Source: Ornithodoros turicata (Eukaryota > Arthropoda > Arachnida > Ixodida > Argasidae). Taken from it: a stretch of 64,000 bases of DNA. The translations under genes and the position numbers were made by a program. The stretch lies in contig NW_026999463.1 in the NCBI RefSeq assembly GCF_037126465.1, positions 186,000 through 249,999 on the forward strand, given 5' to 3'. Of the stretch, positions 32,908 through 45,491 are shown piece by piece. The notes under the pieces were generated by a model. The model was not told the origin of the DNA. It was given only the letters and a program-made list of their open reading frames with translations, and made no database searches. The stretch's first letter is position 1. The number at the start of each line of letters is the position of its first letter.

Positions 32908-35900
32908 GCATCTGAAGCTGCAACAATCTACTCCAAAAGCGTTATCTGCATCATCCAACTAGCATTATATACCTTACCCGTTACGAAAAAGCATCTGAAG
33001 CTGCAACGATCTACTCCAAAAGCGTTATCTGCAACATCCAACTGTAGTGTTATATAGCTTACGCGTTACGAAAAAGCATCTGAAGCTGCAACAATCTACT
33101 CCAAAAACGTTATCTGCAGCATCCAACTAGCGTTATATAGCTTACGCGTTACGAAAACGCATCTGAAGCTGCATCTACTCCAAAAGCGTTATCTGCAGCA
33201 TCCAACTAGCGTTATGTAGCTTACGCGTTACGAAAACGCATCTGAAGCTGCAACAATCTGCTCCTAAAGCGTTATCTGCATCATCCAACTAGCGTCATAT
33301 AGCTTACGCGTTACGAAAAAGCATCTGAAGCTGCAACAATCTGCTCCTAAAGCGTTATCTGCATCATCCAATTAGCGTTATATAGCTTACGCGTTACGAA
33401 AAAGCATCTGAAGCTGCAACAATCTGCTCCAAAAGCGTTATCTGCATCATCCAACTAGCGTTATATAGCTTACGCGTTACGAAAAAGCATCTGAAGCTGC
33501 AACAATCTACTCCTAAAGCGTTATCTGCATCATCCAACTAGCGTTATATAGCTTACGCGTTACGAAAAAGCATCCGAAACTGCAACAATTTACTCCAAAA
33601 GCGTTATCTGCATCATCCAACTAGCGTTATATAGCTTACGCGTTACGAAAAATCATCTGAAGCTGCAACAATCTACTCCAAGGGCGTTATCTGCAGCATC
33701 CAACTGTAGTGTTATATAGCTTACGCGTTACGAAAAAGCTTCTGAAGCTGTATCTACTCCAAAAACGTTATCTGCAGCATCCAACTAGCGTTATATAGCT
33801 TACGCGTTTCGCAAACGCATCTGAAGCTGCAACAATCTACTCCAAAAGGGTTATCTGCAGCATCCACCTAGCTTTACGTAGCGTACGCCTAACGAAAAAG
33901 CATCTGAAGCTGCAACAATCTGCTCCTAAAGCGTTTTCTGCATCATCCAACTAGCGTTATATAGCTTACGCGTTACGAAAAAGCATCGGAAGCTGCAACG
34001 ATCTACTCCAAAAGCGTTATCTGCAACATCCAACTGTAGTGTTATATAGCTTACGCGTTACGAAAAAGCATCTGAAGCTGCAACAATATACTCCAAAAAC
34101 GTTAGCTGCAGCATCCAACTAGCGTTATATAGCTTACGCGTTACGAAAAAGCATCGGAAGCTGCAACGATCTACTCCAAAAGCGTTATCTGCAACATCCA
34201 ACTGTAGTGTTATATAGCTTACGCGTTACGAAAAAGCATCTGAAGCTGCAACAATCTGCTCCTAAAGCGTTTTCTGCATCATCCAACTAGCGTTATATAG
34301 CTTACGCGTTACGAAAAAGCATCTGAAGCTGCAACAATCTGCTCCTAAAGCGTTATCTGCATCATCCAACTAGCGTTATATAGCTTACGCGTTACGAAAA
34401 CGCATCTGAGGCTGCAACAATCTGCTCCTAAATCGTTATCTTCATCATCTAACTAGCGTTATATAGCTTACGCGTTACGAAAAAGCATCTGAAGCTGCAA
34501 CGATGTACTCCAAAAGCGTTATCTGCAACATCCAACTGTATTGTTATATAGCTTACGCGTTACGAAAAAGCATCTGAAGCTGCAACAATCTACTCCAAAA
34601 ACGTTATCTGCAGCATCCAACTAGCGTTATATAGCTTACGCGTTACGAAAACGCATCTGAAGCTGCATCTACTCCAAAAGCGTTATCTGCAGCATCCAAC
34701 TAGCGTTATGTAGCTTACGCGTTACGAAAACGCATCTGAAGCTGCAACAATCTGCTCCTAAAGCGTTATCTGCATCATCCAACTAGCGTCATATAGCTTA
34801 CGCGTTACGAAAAAGCATCTGAAGCTGCAACAATCTGCTCCTAAAGCGTTATCTGCATCATCCAATTAGCGTTATATAGCTTACGCGTTACGAAAAAGCA
34901 TCTGAAGCTGCAACAATCTGCTCCAAAAGCGTTATCTGCATCATCCAACTAGCGTTATATAGCTTACGCGTTACGAAAAAGCATCTGATGCTGCAACAAT
35001 CTACTCCTAAAGCGTTATCTGCATCATCCAACTAGCGTTATATAGCTTACGCGTTACGAAAAAGCATCCGAAACTGCAACAATTTACTCCAAAAGCGTTA
35101 TCTGCATCATCCAACTAGCGTTATATAGCTTACGCGTTACGAAAAATCATCTGAAGCTGCAACAATCTACTCCAAGGGCGTTATCTGCAGCATCCAACTG
35201 TAGTGTTATATAGCTTACGCGTTACGAAAAAGCTTCTGAAGCTGTATCTACTCCAAAAACGTTATCTGCAGCATCCAACTAGCGTTATATAGCTTACGCG
35301 TTTCGCAAACGCATCTGAAGCTGCAACAATCTACTCCAAAAGGGTTATCTGCAGCATCCACCTAGCTTTACGTAGCGTACGCCTTACGAAAAAGCATCTG
35401 AAGCTGCAACAATCTGCTCCTAAAGCGTTTTCTGCATCATCCAACTAGCGTTATATAGCTTACGCGTTACGAAAAAGCATCGGAAGCTGCAACGATCTAC
35501 TCCAAAAGCGTTATCTGCAACATCCAACTGTAGTGTTATATAGCTTACGCGTTACGAAAAAGCATCTAAAGCTGCAACAATATACTCCAAAAACGTTAGC
35601 TGCAGCATCCAACTAGCGTTATATAGCTTACGCGTTACGAAAAAGCATCGGAAGCTGCAACGATCTACTCCAAAAGCGTTATCTGCAACATCCAACTGTA
35701 GTGTTATATAGCTTACGCGTTACGAAAAAGCATCTGAAGCTGCAACAATCTGCTCCTAAAGCGTTTTCTGCATCATCCAACTAGCGTTATATAGCTTACG
35801 CGTTACGAAAAAGCATCTGAAGCTGCAACAATCTGCTCCTAAAGCGTTATCTGCATCATCCAACTAGCGTTATATAGCTTACGCGTTACGAAAACGCATC

Positions 35901-38900
35901 TGAGGCTGCAACAATCTGCTCCTAAATCGTTATCTTCATCATCTAACTAGCGTTACATAGCTAACACGTCACGAAAAGCATCTGAAGCTCCAACAATCTG
36001 CTACTAAAGCGTTATCTGCATCATCCAACTAGCGTTATATAGCTTACGCGTTACGAAAAAGCATCTGAAGCTGCAACGATGTACTCCAAAAGCGTTATCT
36101 GCAACATCCAACTGTAGTGTTATATAGCTTACGCGTTACGAAAAAGCATCTGAAGCTGCAACAATCTACTCCAAAAACGTTATCTGCAGCATCCAACTAG
36201 CGTTATATAGCTTACGCGTTACGAAAACGCATCTGAAGCTGCATCTAGTTCAAAAGCGTTATCTGCAGCATCCAACTAGCGTTATATAGCTTACGCGTTA
36301 CGAAAACGCATCTGAAGCTGCAACAAACTGCTCCTAAAGCGTTATCTGCATCATCCAACTAGCGTCATATAGCTTACGCGTTACGAAAAAGCATCTGAAG
36401 CTGCAACAATGTGCTCCTAAAGCGTTATCTGCATCATCCAACTAGGGTCATATAGCTTACGCGTTACAAAAAAGCATCTGAAGCTGCATCTACTCCAAAA
36501 ACGTTATCTGCAGCATCCAACTGGCGCTATATAGCTTACGCGTTACGAAAAAGCATCTGAACCTGCATCTACTCCAAAAACGTTATCTGCAGCATCCAAC
36601 TAGCGTTATATAGCTTACGCGTTACTAAAACGCATCTGAAGCTGCAACAATCTGCTCCTAAAGCGTTATCTGCATCATCCAATTAGCGTTATATAGCATA
36701 CGCGTTACGAAAAAGCATCTGAAGCTGCAACAATCTGCTCCAAAAGCGTTATCTGCATCATCCAACTAGCGGTATATAGCTTACGCGTTACGAAAAAGCA
36801 TCTGAAGCTGCAACAATTTACTCCAAAATACGACACAGGCGACGACTCGCCTTAATGGCTCCCGAGTACCGACTAAGCCACTGTGTCGTAGACTGTCCCA
36901 ACGTGTTGGCTTCGAAGTATTTTGTTGTGCGACTTCTTTGCCAACACGTCAGGATCATTAAAACAAATTGGAGTATTTGGAGCCTTACGAAAACGCATCT
37001 GAAGCTGCAACAATCTACTCCTAAAGCGTTATCTGCATCATCCAACTGGCGTTACATAGCTAACACGTCACGAAAAAGCATCTGAAGCTGCAACAATCTG
37101 CTCCAAAAGCGTTATCTGCAGCATCCAACTAGCGTTATGTAGCTTACGCGTTACGAAAACGCATCTGAAGCTGCAACAATCTGCTCCTAAAGCGTTATCT
37201 GCATCATCCAACTAGCGTCATATAGCTTACGCGTTACGAAAAAGCATCTGAAGCTGCAACAATCTGCTCCAAAAGCGTTATCTGCATCATCCAACTAGCG
37301 TTATATAGCTTACGCGTTACGAAAAAGCATCTGAAGCTGCAACAATCTACTCCTAAAGCGTTATCTGCATCATCCAACTAGCGTTATATAGCTTACGCGT
37401 TACGAAAAAGCATCCGAAACTGCAACAATTTACTCCAAAAGCGTTATCTGCATCATCCAACTAGCGTTATATAGCTTACGCGTTACGAAAAATCATCTGA
37501 AGCTGCAACAATCTACTCCAAGGGCGTTATCTGCAGCATCCAACTGTAGTGTTATATAGCTTACGCGTTACGAAAAAGGTTCTGAAGCTGTATCTACTCC
37601 AAAAACGTTATCTGCAGCATCCAACTAGCGTTATATAGCTTACGCGTTTCGCAAACGCATCTGAAGCTGCAACAATCTACTCCAAAAGGGTTATCTGCAG
37701 CATCCACCTAGCTTTACGTAGCGTACGCCTAACGAAAAAGCATCTGAAGCTGCAACAATCTGCTCCTAAAGCGTTTTCTGCATCATCCAACTAGCGTTAT
37801 ATAGCTTACGCGTTACGAAAAAGCATCGGAAGCTGCAACGATCTACTCCAAAAGCGTTATCTGCAACATCCAACTGTAGTGTTATATAGCTTACGCGTTA
37901 CGAAAAAGCATCTGAAGCTGCAACAATATACTCCAAAAACGTTAGCTGCAGCATCCAACTAGCGTTATATAGCTTACGCGTTACGAAAAAGCATCGGAAG
38001 CTGCAACGATCTACTCCAAAAGCGTTATCTGCAACATCCAACTGTAGTGTTATATAGCTTACGCGTTACGAAAAAGCATCTGAAGCTGCAACAATCTGCT
38101 CCTAAAGCGTTTTCTGCATCATCCAACTAGCGTTATATAGCTTACGCGTTACGAAAAAGCATCTGAAGCTGCAACAATCTGCTCCTAAAGCGTTATCTGC
38201 ATCATCCAACTAGCGTTATATAGCTTACGCGTTACGAAAACGCATCTGAGGCTGCAACAATCTGCTCCTAAATCGTTATCTTCATCATCTAACTAGCGTT
38301 ACATAGCTAACACGTCACGAAAAGCATCTGAAGCTCCAACAATCTGCTACTAAAGCGTTATCTGCATCATCCAACTAGCGTTATATAGCTTACGCGTTAC
38401 GAAAAAGCATCTGAAGCTGCAACGATGTACTCCAAAAGCGTTATCTGCAACATCCAACTGTAGTGTTATATAGCTTACGCGTTACGAAAAAGCATCTGAA
38501 GCTGCAACAATCTACTCCAAAAACGTTATCTGCAGCATCCAACTAGCGTTATATAGCTTACGCGTTACGAAAACGCATCTGAAGCTGCATCTAGTTCAAA
38601 AGCGTTATCTGCAGCATCCAACTAGCGTTATATAGCTTACGCGTTACGAAAACGCATCTGAAGCTGCAACAAACTGCTCCTAAAGCGTTATCTGCATCAT
38701 CCAACTAGCGTCATATAGCTTACGCGTTACGAAAAAGCATCTGAAGCTGCAACAATGTGCTCCTAAAGCGTTATCTGCATCATCCAACTAGGGTCATATA
38801 GCTTACGCGTTACAAAAAAGCATCTGAAGCTGCATCTACTCCAAAAACGTTATCTGCAGCATCCAACTGGCGCTATATAGCTTACGCGTTACGAAAAAGC

Positions 38901-38956
38901 ATCTGAACCTGCATCTACTCCAAAAACGTTATCTGCAGCATCCAACTAGCGTTATA
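32908..38956 (+). repeat. Satellite B (83-bp monomer), diverged relative of satellite A
   Basis: Period about 83 bp (for example 33352 to 33435), with GCGTTATATAGCTTACGCG and CATCTGAAGCTGCAAC as in A but TCTGCTCCTAAAGC in place of the CATATACTCC part. Units are more variable than in A (CGTCATATAGC, TGTAGTGTTATATAGC, GCATCTAC deletions). One anchor module lies at 36830-36965. Markers such as the CTTCTGAAGCTGTATC unit at about 33738 and 35231, and GTTCTGAAGCTGTATC at about 37579, show spacings of about 1493 and 2346 bases, so higher-order copies exist here too. Confidence 0.95.
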
Positions 38957-39724
38957 CAGTCAACCCTCGATTTATGAACACCCTCGGTTCCCCGAAAAAT
39001 CGTTCATAAATCGAGGGATTCATAAATCGAAAATACAGTTAACTGAGTACTATCGAGCAAATGCAACAGTATTTCCGAGTTGGGATTGTGTTTATAATGC
39101 CATATATTGTGTAATTTTGCATTTGACCATGCCTTCTGCTGTATCAATCTCACAAAGAACAGACGTTAGCGCATTCACACTCTGTTTATTATGCAATACT
39201 AAATTGTTTAATTTTGCTTTGGACCATGCCTTCGGCTGTGTCAATCTCGGAAATAAGAGATGTCACAACATTCGCACTGGACTGGTCTCGGATTTCCTCC
39301 GGGTTTTTTAACCTCCGTTTATTAATCTCCGGGTGACATCGACCACCTTATTCATCAACTGAGGTCAGGAACACTTGGTCGCACCTTGTGCGACCCCGGA
39401 AAACCCGTTTGTTGTTCGGATTTCGAGGGGTTAAGAACCAAGGGTGCAATACCTGGAAAACGTTTTGTCCGTTCAGGCGTCATTCATAAGACCACGGAAT
39501 TATCCCTTTGAAGGTTTCTGTTGACCTCGGAACGATCCGTTCATAAATTGAGGGCAAAAACGCTGGGCAACTCCTAGTTGGTTCCCAGAAATTCCGTTCA
39601 TTATTCGAATATCGAGGTTCATAAAACGAGGGAAAAATGAATGGAAAAAGTTTGGTTCCCAGTGCTCGTGTTCATAAAACGAGGGGATTCATAAATCGAA
39701 GGTTCATAAATCGAGGGTTGACTG
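38957..39724. mobile_element. pogo/Tigger-like non-autonomous element, TA duplication
   Basis: A 768-bp insertion in satellite B. The ends are inverted repeats beginning CAGTCAACCCTCGATTTATG, with the matching complement TCGAGGGTTGACTG at the right. The TA at 38955-38956 is repeated at 39725-39726. Deleting it with one TA restores the satellite phrase GCGTTATATAGC exactly. Inner sequence repeats 'TTCATAAATCGAGGG' and 'TTCATAAAACGAGGG'. No transposase frame. Confidence 0.92.
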
Positions 39725-40435
39725 TATAGCTTACGCGTTACTAAAACGCATCTGAAGCTGCAACAATCTGCTCCTAAAGCGTTATCTGCATCATCCAATT
39801 AGCGTTATATAGCATACGCGTTACGAAAAAGCATCTGAAGCTGCAACAATCTGCTCCAAAAGCGTTATCTGCATCATCCAACTAGCGGTATATAGCTTAC
39901 GCGTTACGAAAAAGCATCTGAAGCTGCAACAATTTACTCCAAAATACGACACAGGCGACGACTCGCCTTAATGGCTCCCGAGTACCGACTAAGCCACTGT
40001 GTCGTAGACTGTCCCAACGTGTTGGCTTCGAAGTATTTTGTTGTGCGACTTCTTTGCCAACACGTCAGGATCATTAAAACAAATTGGAGTATTTGGAGCA
40101 TTACGAAAACGCATCTGAAGCTGCAACAATCTACTCCTAAAGCGTTATCTGCATCATCCAACTGGCGTTACATAGCTAACACGTCACGAAAAAGCATCTG
40201 AAGCTGCAACAATCTGCTCCTAAAGCGTTATCTGCATCATCCAACTAGCGTTATATAGCTTACGCGTTACGAAAAAGCGTCTGAAGCTGCAACAATCTAC
40301 TCCAAAAGCGTTATCTGCAGCACCCAACTGTAGTGTTATATAGCTTACGCGTTACGAAAAACCATCTGAAGCTGCAACAATCTACTCCAAAAGCGTTATC
40401 TGCATCATCCAACTAGCGTTATATAGCTTACGGGT
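39725..40435 (+). repeat. Satellite B, right part
   Basis: Continues satellite B after the pogo-like insertion and holds a second anchor module at 39944-40080, which is the higher-order copy of 36830-36965 (offset 3116, or 2346 plus the 770-bp insertion). The array stops at about 40432 next to a hAT fragment. Confidence 0.95.
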
Positions 40436-40739
40436 CACGCTCTAACAATCAAGCCTCACCCAGAGCGCAAATGCCACAGCAGCGGGAATAATAGAGGTTG
40501 ACACGTACTTGCAAGAACCTCTCGTCCCTCGAGCATGCGACCCGCTTGCGTGGTGGAGGGAACGAAAAGACATGTATCCACGCCTATACCAAGTGATGCT
40601 AACGAGAGTGTGCGTCCCAGCTACAAGCGTTCCATGCGAACGAATCTTTTCAAAAGGCGGCCAAGTCATAACAGAACGAAGAAGCAGACTTACATCATCA
40701 AAGGTGTCGAAGATCCTGTTTTTAAACACGAACATGTGA
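40436..40739 (+). pseudogene. hAT transposase C-terminal dimerisation domain fragment
   Basis: About 95 residues of the hAT C-terminal dimerisation domain, which forms transposase multimers. Key stretches are DPLAWWRERKDMYPRLYQV, then VPATSVPCERIFSKGG and LTSSKVSKILFLNTNM. They match the ZBED1-like/hAT end and stop with TGA after NTNM at 40737. All upstream exons (BED finger, catalytic RNase H-fold) are absent, so the piece cannot work. It sits directly on the satellite B boundary. Confidence 0.85.
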
Positions 40740-41947
40740 TAACCAGAGCTCGAACATTCGAACTCAAAACGCGAGTCCCGTCATGTTTACACTTTTGTTC
40801 ACTACAATTACCTGTTCATTCGTGTTCCATCCGTTTTCTAACGTAAATCATACCGAATGTATGCTATCGCTAATGTATATATGCTACGGACATCGCCTTT
40901 CATTAAAGTCGAGTCTCGAGCAGTTTCATGCATATCTCATTACTTCACGTTGCCAGTTTTATCGCCTTTATACGGCGAGAAACGGACAAATCCTAATAAA
41001 AAGATCAAGGGTTACAGCGCAGCACGGCAACTGTTGCAGCTCTTTTAGAACGGACGCGTCGGAGTTGCTACCGTTATTAAGACCGCTTAATGATATAATT
41101 AACTCGTTATCTACCGAAAGGATCCATCCCCGTAAAGGATAAGCCGCGGAACACCAAACAGTCTAGAGCAAAACAGTCCAAGCCCCGTTCCCACTCACTC
41201 GATCAGGAGCGGTCAGACCATTCCGTGGATAATGCCATAAAGCGCGAACGAACAGTCTCAGAATAGCCCGAAGAGAACGAATCACAGCATGACTCAGCGA
41301 GCCAGACACTCGCGCCAGCCAACGGCGCGAAGCGAACGGATCAGAAAACGAGTTAGTGAGCCACACGAGCACAGCGCACAACCGAACCACCTAACCGACC
41401 TCTATCGCAAATGGAGCACTCAATGAATCGGTGAGCCGCACAACCATACAAAGGTTCTCCCTCGAACTCGAACTGTCCGAAGCGAACGGACTGCTACATG
41501 AATCAGTGATCTAAAACGCACAGCAAACGAGTCACCTCGACTCAAGGGGAGCAGCAGCGCAGCAGCCAACCGTGATCCATGCGCCTCTGAACTGAATCAA
41601 AAGCATCGAAAGGTTCAGACCGATTCATTTGATTCAGTCTCGCTTGCGCGCTGCTGTGCGCCTCCCCCCCCCCCCCCACCCTACAGCCACACGACCACAC
41701 CGTGTGCGCGCATGCGCATGTCACTGCGGATGTGTGCTGTGGTTGCGGTTCGCATTCAGAGATGGCGCCGCGCCGACCTCGTCAAATGTTTTGAAGTCAG
41801 TGTTTCCTCTTTTTTTGGTAGTTTTCGAGAACCCTCATTGAAGGTGAAGCAATGAACGAATCTTTTTAGGGAGGGTGAATTGATTCACTCAGCTCAAGCT
41901 ATTGATTCGTTCACGAAGAACGAATCATTCACTCACTGCCCATCCTA
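40436..41947 (+). mobile_element. hAT element 3' remnant
   Basis: Begins with the C-terminal coding end of a hAT transposase and runs through non-coding sequence to a candidate terminus at 41933-41947 (CTCACTGCCCATCCT, complement AGGATGGGCAGTGAG, a hAT-like end). The 5' part is gone, cut at the satellite B junction. From 40740 to 41930 only degenerate sequence, a run of 15 C around 41667, and ATTCGTTC/GAACGAAT inverted phrases are seen. Confidence 0.6.
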
Positions 41948-42576
41948 CCTCCTCGCTTCCTCTTCCGAATTGGCGACGTCGGTCGCGTCGAGCCTCCGAG
42001 GACAGTCCAAAGATAGTGAAGTTCAGAATAACATAACCGAGCAAAACACAATCTAAAGGGTGCAAATTTGTGTAATCAGGTCGTTTGAATCTGTAGTGCT
42101 TGCTTCACTTCGCTTGAGAGTTCACTGAGCAAAGCAAGAATAACCTCGACCGGCTCCGCGAGAAATCGCTGAAAGTGTAAGGAGAGGCGTTAGGATTGCA
42201 GGGAGGGTCGGGTGGGAGCACCATGATAGTAAGTGCTTCCATTTACTTCGTATAATCCCCGCTTTAACTTCAGGTAAGTACCATTCGTTAAAACTGGTAA
42301 TTACATTTCAGACATTCCAGCACTTACTATCATGGCCCATGGAGTAACCCTGGACATCAGTGCCGTGCACTTGGCGCTTTCCTTTCCTTTCTGAGGGCTA
42401 CCGGCCTCCTTCACGAACTGTAGGGATTTCCTTCCCTCGTCATCCTCTCATACGAACCTCTTTGGAATGGGGTAGGGTCCTGCACTCAACGCAGGGAAAC
42501 ATCCCACATCATCATCATCCATTCATCTATGTTGTTGTTGATGTTGTATCATGGTTAACCATTGCATGTTCAAAGC

Positions 42577-43572
42577 CTAGCGTAGGACCTGCACCCCAAA
42601 GGATAGAGCGGTTGCAGGCCGGTAAAAGAAACGGTTAAAAGTAGATTCTGATGACCAGTCAGTTACTTTCAAGATATCTGCCAACGAAGCCCCTCTTGCT
42701 AGAGCAGTGGTGGCCGCTGCTGCTCTAGTAGAGTGTGCTGTAAAATTATTCATATCCACTCCAGCTGAAGCGAACGTACGCTTAATCCAGTGGCTAATTC
42801 TGTCCCTGGTGGCACGAGCAAACGGTTTGCGTGTGATAAGGAATAGGTGCTCTGTGCCCTGGCGAGGCGGGGCTGTACGACTAAAGTATTCCTCGAGGCA
42901 CTTGAGAGTACAAAGTTCCTCACCATGTGGGAAGCTGGGAACAAACATAGAATTGGGGCAGTGACCAGGTCGAGAGGTCTTACGGTGTCATAACAGTTGT
43001 AAGTGCCACCCCACCGGGGCCTTTGCTAAAGCATGCATCGATAACATAGAAAGGTCGGCAGAGCGACCTGCCGTTACCAAAGCCAACAGCATAAAGAGCT
43101 TATAGGTCAGAGATATAGGAGTTAAGGAGGAGTTAGGTCCTAAACTGCTCAAGTATGTAGTTACTTTGCTCACTTGCCATAATGGCATGGACCTCCCCTT
43201 CGGGGGTGTAGAGTTGAAAATGCCTTTAAGTAGGCGAGACGTGAGTGGGTGCTCTCCCAAACTCACACCGTTAAGTAGGGGAACCGACTGGGAGATGGCA
43301 GATCGATAACAGCCAATTGAACGATAAGAAAGCCCCTGAAGGTGAAGTTCACTCAGAAAGTTGAGGAAGTTTGTTAAAGTGGGGTGAAGTGGATCAACCT
43401 GTTGTGCACTGCACCAGCTACACCACCTTCGCCAGCATGAACCATAAACCGCTCTGGTGCCCTGGCGCCATGATGCATTGATGAGAGTGGCAGTGTGAAG
43501 TGAAAGCGACTGCGAAGACTGGGGAAGACTGCTGGAGACTTTCCACGCTGCCAAGCGGAGTCCACCGCTCAA
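42577..43572 (-). pseudogene. DIRS tyrosine recombinase, one in-frame stop
   Basis: The recombinase would insert the circular DNA copy without a target duplication. The N-terminal half (194 aa) includes a SAM-like core-binding part and ends with Arg170 in LVTAGRSADLSML, the first catalytic arginine. A single TGA at 42988-42990 follows; the same frame then continues 12 codons to PNSMFVPSFP. The second part carries His and Arg in TAHSTRAA, Trp in DWSSES and the nucleophile Tyr in FNRFFYRP. So R, H-x-x-R, W and Y are all still present, and one stop codon is the only visible lesion. Confidence 0.85.
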
Positions 43573-43727
43573 AACTAAGGGGTGACCAAGTTGGGCATTA
43601 TTGAGAAGAAGCTGTGGGTGGTGTGGAATCAGCCTGGGATGGTCTACGAGAGCCTGAAGCAGAGTTGGGTACCAGGTCTGTGCAGGTCAGACCGGTGCAA
43701 TTAGGACCAACGTTGTCCTGGCTTGTC

Positions 43728-45491
43728 TCAGCTTCTGGAGGCATTTCCCCACCAGACGAAAGGGGGGAAAGCATAGTTGATGCCGTTGGTCCAATCCTTG
43801 GTGAAGGCATCCACCCTCTGAGACAGAGGGTCCGGATTCCAACTGTAGAAGGCTGGGATTTGGAAATTTGTGGAGTCTGCAAATAAGTCTATCTGAAACG
43901 GGCCCCAAAGGCAACTTACCTTGTCGAACTGGTCTGAATCGAGTTTCCAGCCGCTGCTGTCGTGATCCACCCTCGTTGCCCAGTCTGCCTGGACGTTCAG
44001 TTTCCCTGGGATGTGTTCCGCTCTGACTGTTAACTCCTTTCTGAAGCACCAGGACCCCATTTGGAGTGCTAAGGAAGACAAGGTTGCAAAGCGTGCGCTT
44101 CCTAGCTTGTTGATCGCAGCTATCGCGACTGTGTTGTCCATCTGAATCAGCACGCGACCCTGCCGCAAATCTTTCGCAAATGTTTGGAGGGCTAGGAGTG
44201 CCGCCTTGAGCTCCAGGTCGTTTATGTGAAGCCTGCAGTCTTGGGGCGACCATAGGTGTCCCACATGAAGACCTCTGCAAACCGCTCCCCAGCAAAGAAG
44301 TGAACTGTCCGACTGAATCAGCAAGACAATCTGTTCGTCTAGGAGGGACCGACCGCTCCAGTGCGGGAGATTCTTCTCCCACCAGATGAGCTCCTCCGTA
44401 GCTGCAGGAGTCCAAGCCACAGTTGTTTCATAGGAACCCGTGCGCAGAGCTACCTTCTGCGATTGCTGTAGGGCTCTGTAGTGTAGCGGCGTTGGAAACG
44501 CGACTAGTACCGTTGAATTGAGCGTGCCTAACATCCGAGAGAGTTCCCGCGGTGAGGTCCTGGGTTTTGCGAGAAGAGACCGGATCTGGGACAAAATACG
44601 TTCTTTCTTCTCCGATGGGAGTTGAATAGGCATGGTCTGGGTGTTGACAATGAAGCCCAGAAACTGCAGTGACTGACAGGGTAGGATTTGAGACTTCTGT
44701 CTGTTTACTTGGAAACCCCGGGTATGCAGAGTAAGCATTACCTGGTAAGTCTGCTGTGAGAGCTGTAGGGGACTCTGATGCATGAGAAGTATATCGTTTA
44801 TATATATCACCAAGCGGAAGCCTTGGGAACGAAAGAACGCGATGACTGGTTTCAGGAGCTTTGTGAAGACCCGTGGAGCCGATGCAAAGCCGAAGGGGAG
44901 AACTTCCCAACGGAAACGTAGGCCACCCCACTCGAAGCAGAGAAGGTTCCTGTGTTTCGGATGGACAGGGACTGAAAGGTACGCGTCGTGGAGGTCTATG
45001 CGAGTCAAGAAATCCTTGCTGAGGATCAATGACCGAACCGTATGCCACCCTTCCATTTTGAAATGCTCGTATCGAAGGAATGCATTAAGAGGTTTCAGGT
45101 TCAGAACTGGCCGACAACCCCCCTCCTTTTTGGAGACCTGGAAGATGGAAGAAACGAACTGGTTTCGTGTGGGGCTGACCGGAACCACTGCTCCCTTCGA
45201 CGGTAGGGCCTTGATCTCCTGGTCGACAAGGGACCTCTGAGCTGCTGGAAGGTCGGGGCAGCGCGTTAGCCTTAGCTGGCAAGGGGTTGACAGCAAGTCG
45301 AGTGTGTAGCCCTGAACACAGTGAAGAATCCAGGGGTCGTCCGTTATTGTTCTCCCATGTTCCATGCAACGTGCTATTCGACCTGCCTGCATGTGTAATG
45401 TTGCTTGTGGCTTGGTAAGGGTGGAATGACTTACCTCTACCTCTGTAGAACACGCCTCGCCCCCTGGAACCACCAGCCGGGGGGAGGCCAA
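43728..45491 (-). CDS. DIRS reverse transcriptase / RNase H
   Basis: A 587-aa frame. The reverse transcriptase spans about residues 100-270, with motif A Asp166 in RIDLHDAYLSV, LPFGFASAP at about 198-206 and motif C at 230-233. Motif C reads YIND, where the family has Y-[LV]-D-D, so the first of the two metal-binding Asp is Asn. RNase H follows (about 380-500) with SDSS, NDLELKAALLAL, MDNTVAI and HIPGKLNVQAD. The C-terminal SWNPDPLSQRVDAFTKDW segment is typical of DIRS pol. The frame is otherwise open, so the YIND change may be the lethal one. It overlaps the Gag frame by about 400 bases. Confidence 0.88.
   Translation of the reverse strand: MASPRLVVPGGEACSTEVEVSHSTLTKPQATLHMQAGRIARCMEHGRTITDDPWILHCVQGYTLDLLSTPCQLRLTRCPDLPAAQRSLVDQEIKALPSKGAVVPVSPTRNQFVSSIFQVSKKEGGCRPVLNLKPLNAFLRYEHFKMEGWHTVRSLILSKDFLTRIDLHDAYLSVPVHPKHRNLLCFEWGGLRFRWEVLPFGFASAPRVFTKLLKPVIAFFRSQGFRLVIYINDILLMHQSPLQLSQQTYQVMLTLHTRGFQVNRQKSQILPCQSLQFLGFIVNTQTMPIQLPSEKKERILSQIRSLLAKPRTSPRELSRMLGTLNSTVLVAFPTPLHYRALQQSQKVALRTGSYETTVAWTPAATEELIWWEKNLPHWSGRSLLDEQIVLLIQSDSSLLCWGAVCRGLHVGHLWSPQDCRLHINDLELKAALLALQTFAKDLRQGRVLIQMDNTVAIAAINKLGSARFATLSSLALQMGSWCFRKELTVRAEHIPGKLNVQADWATRVDHDSSGWKLDSDQFDKVSCLWGPFQIDLFADSTNFQIPAFYSWNPDPLSQRVDAFTKDWTNGINYAFPPFVWWGNASRS

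Noticed and set aside
7711..40435. Possible CRISPR array (regular repeats)
   Set aside because: Repeats touch one another, there are no unique spacers of constant length, and the context is a eukaryotic satellite.
43687..45048. Extra minus-strand frames of 206-242 aa in the DIRS region
   Set aside because: They are alternate frames of the RT/RNase H gene, which has the conserved motifs.
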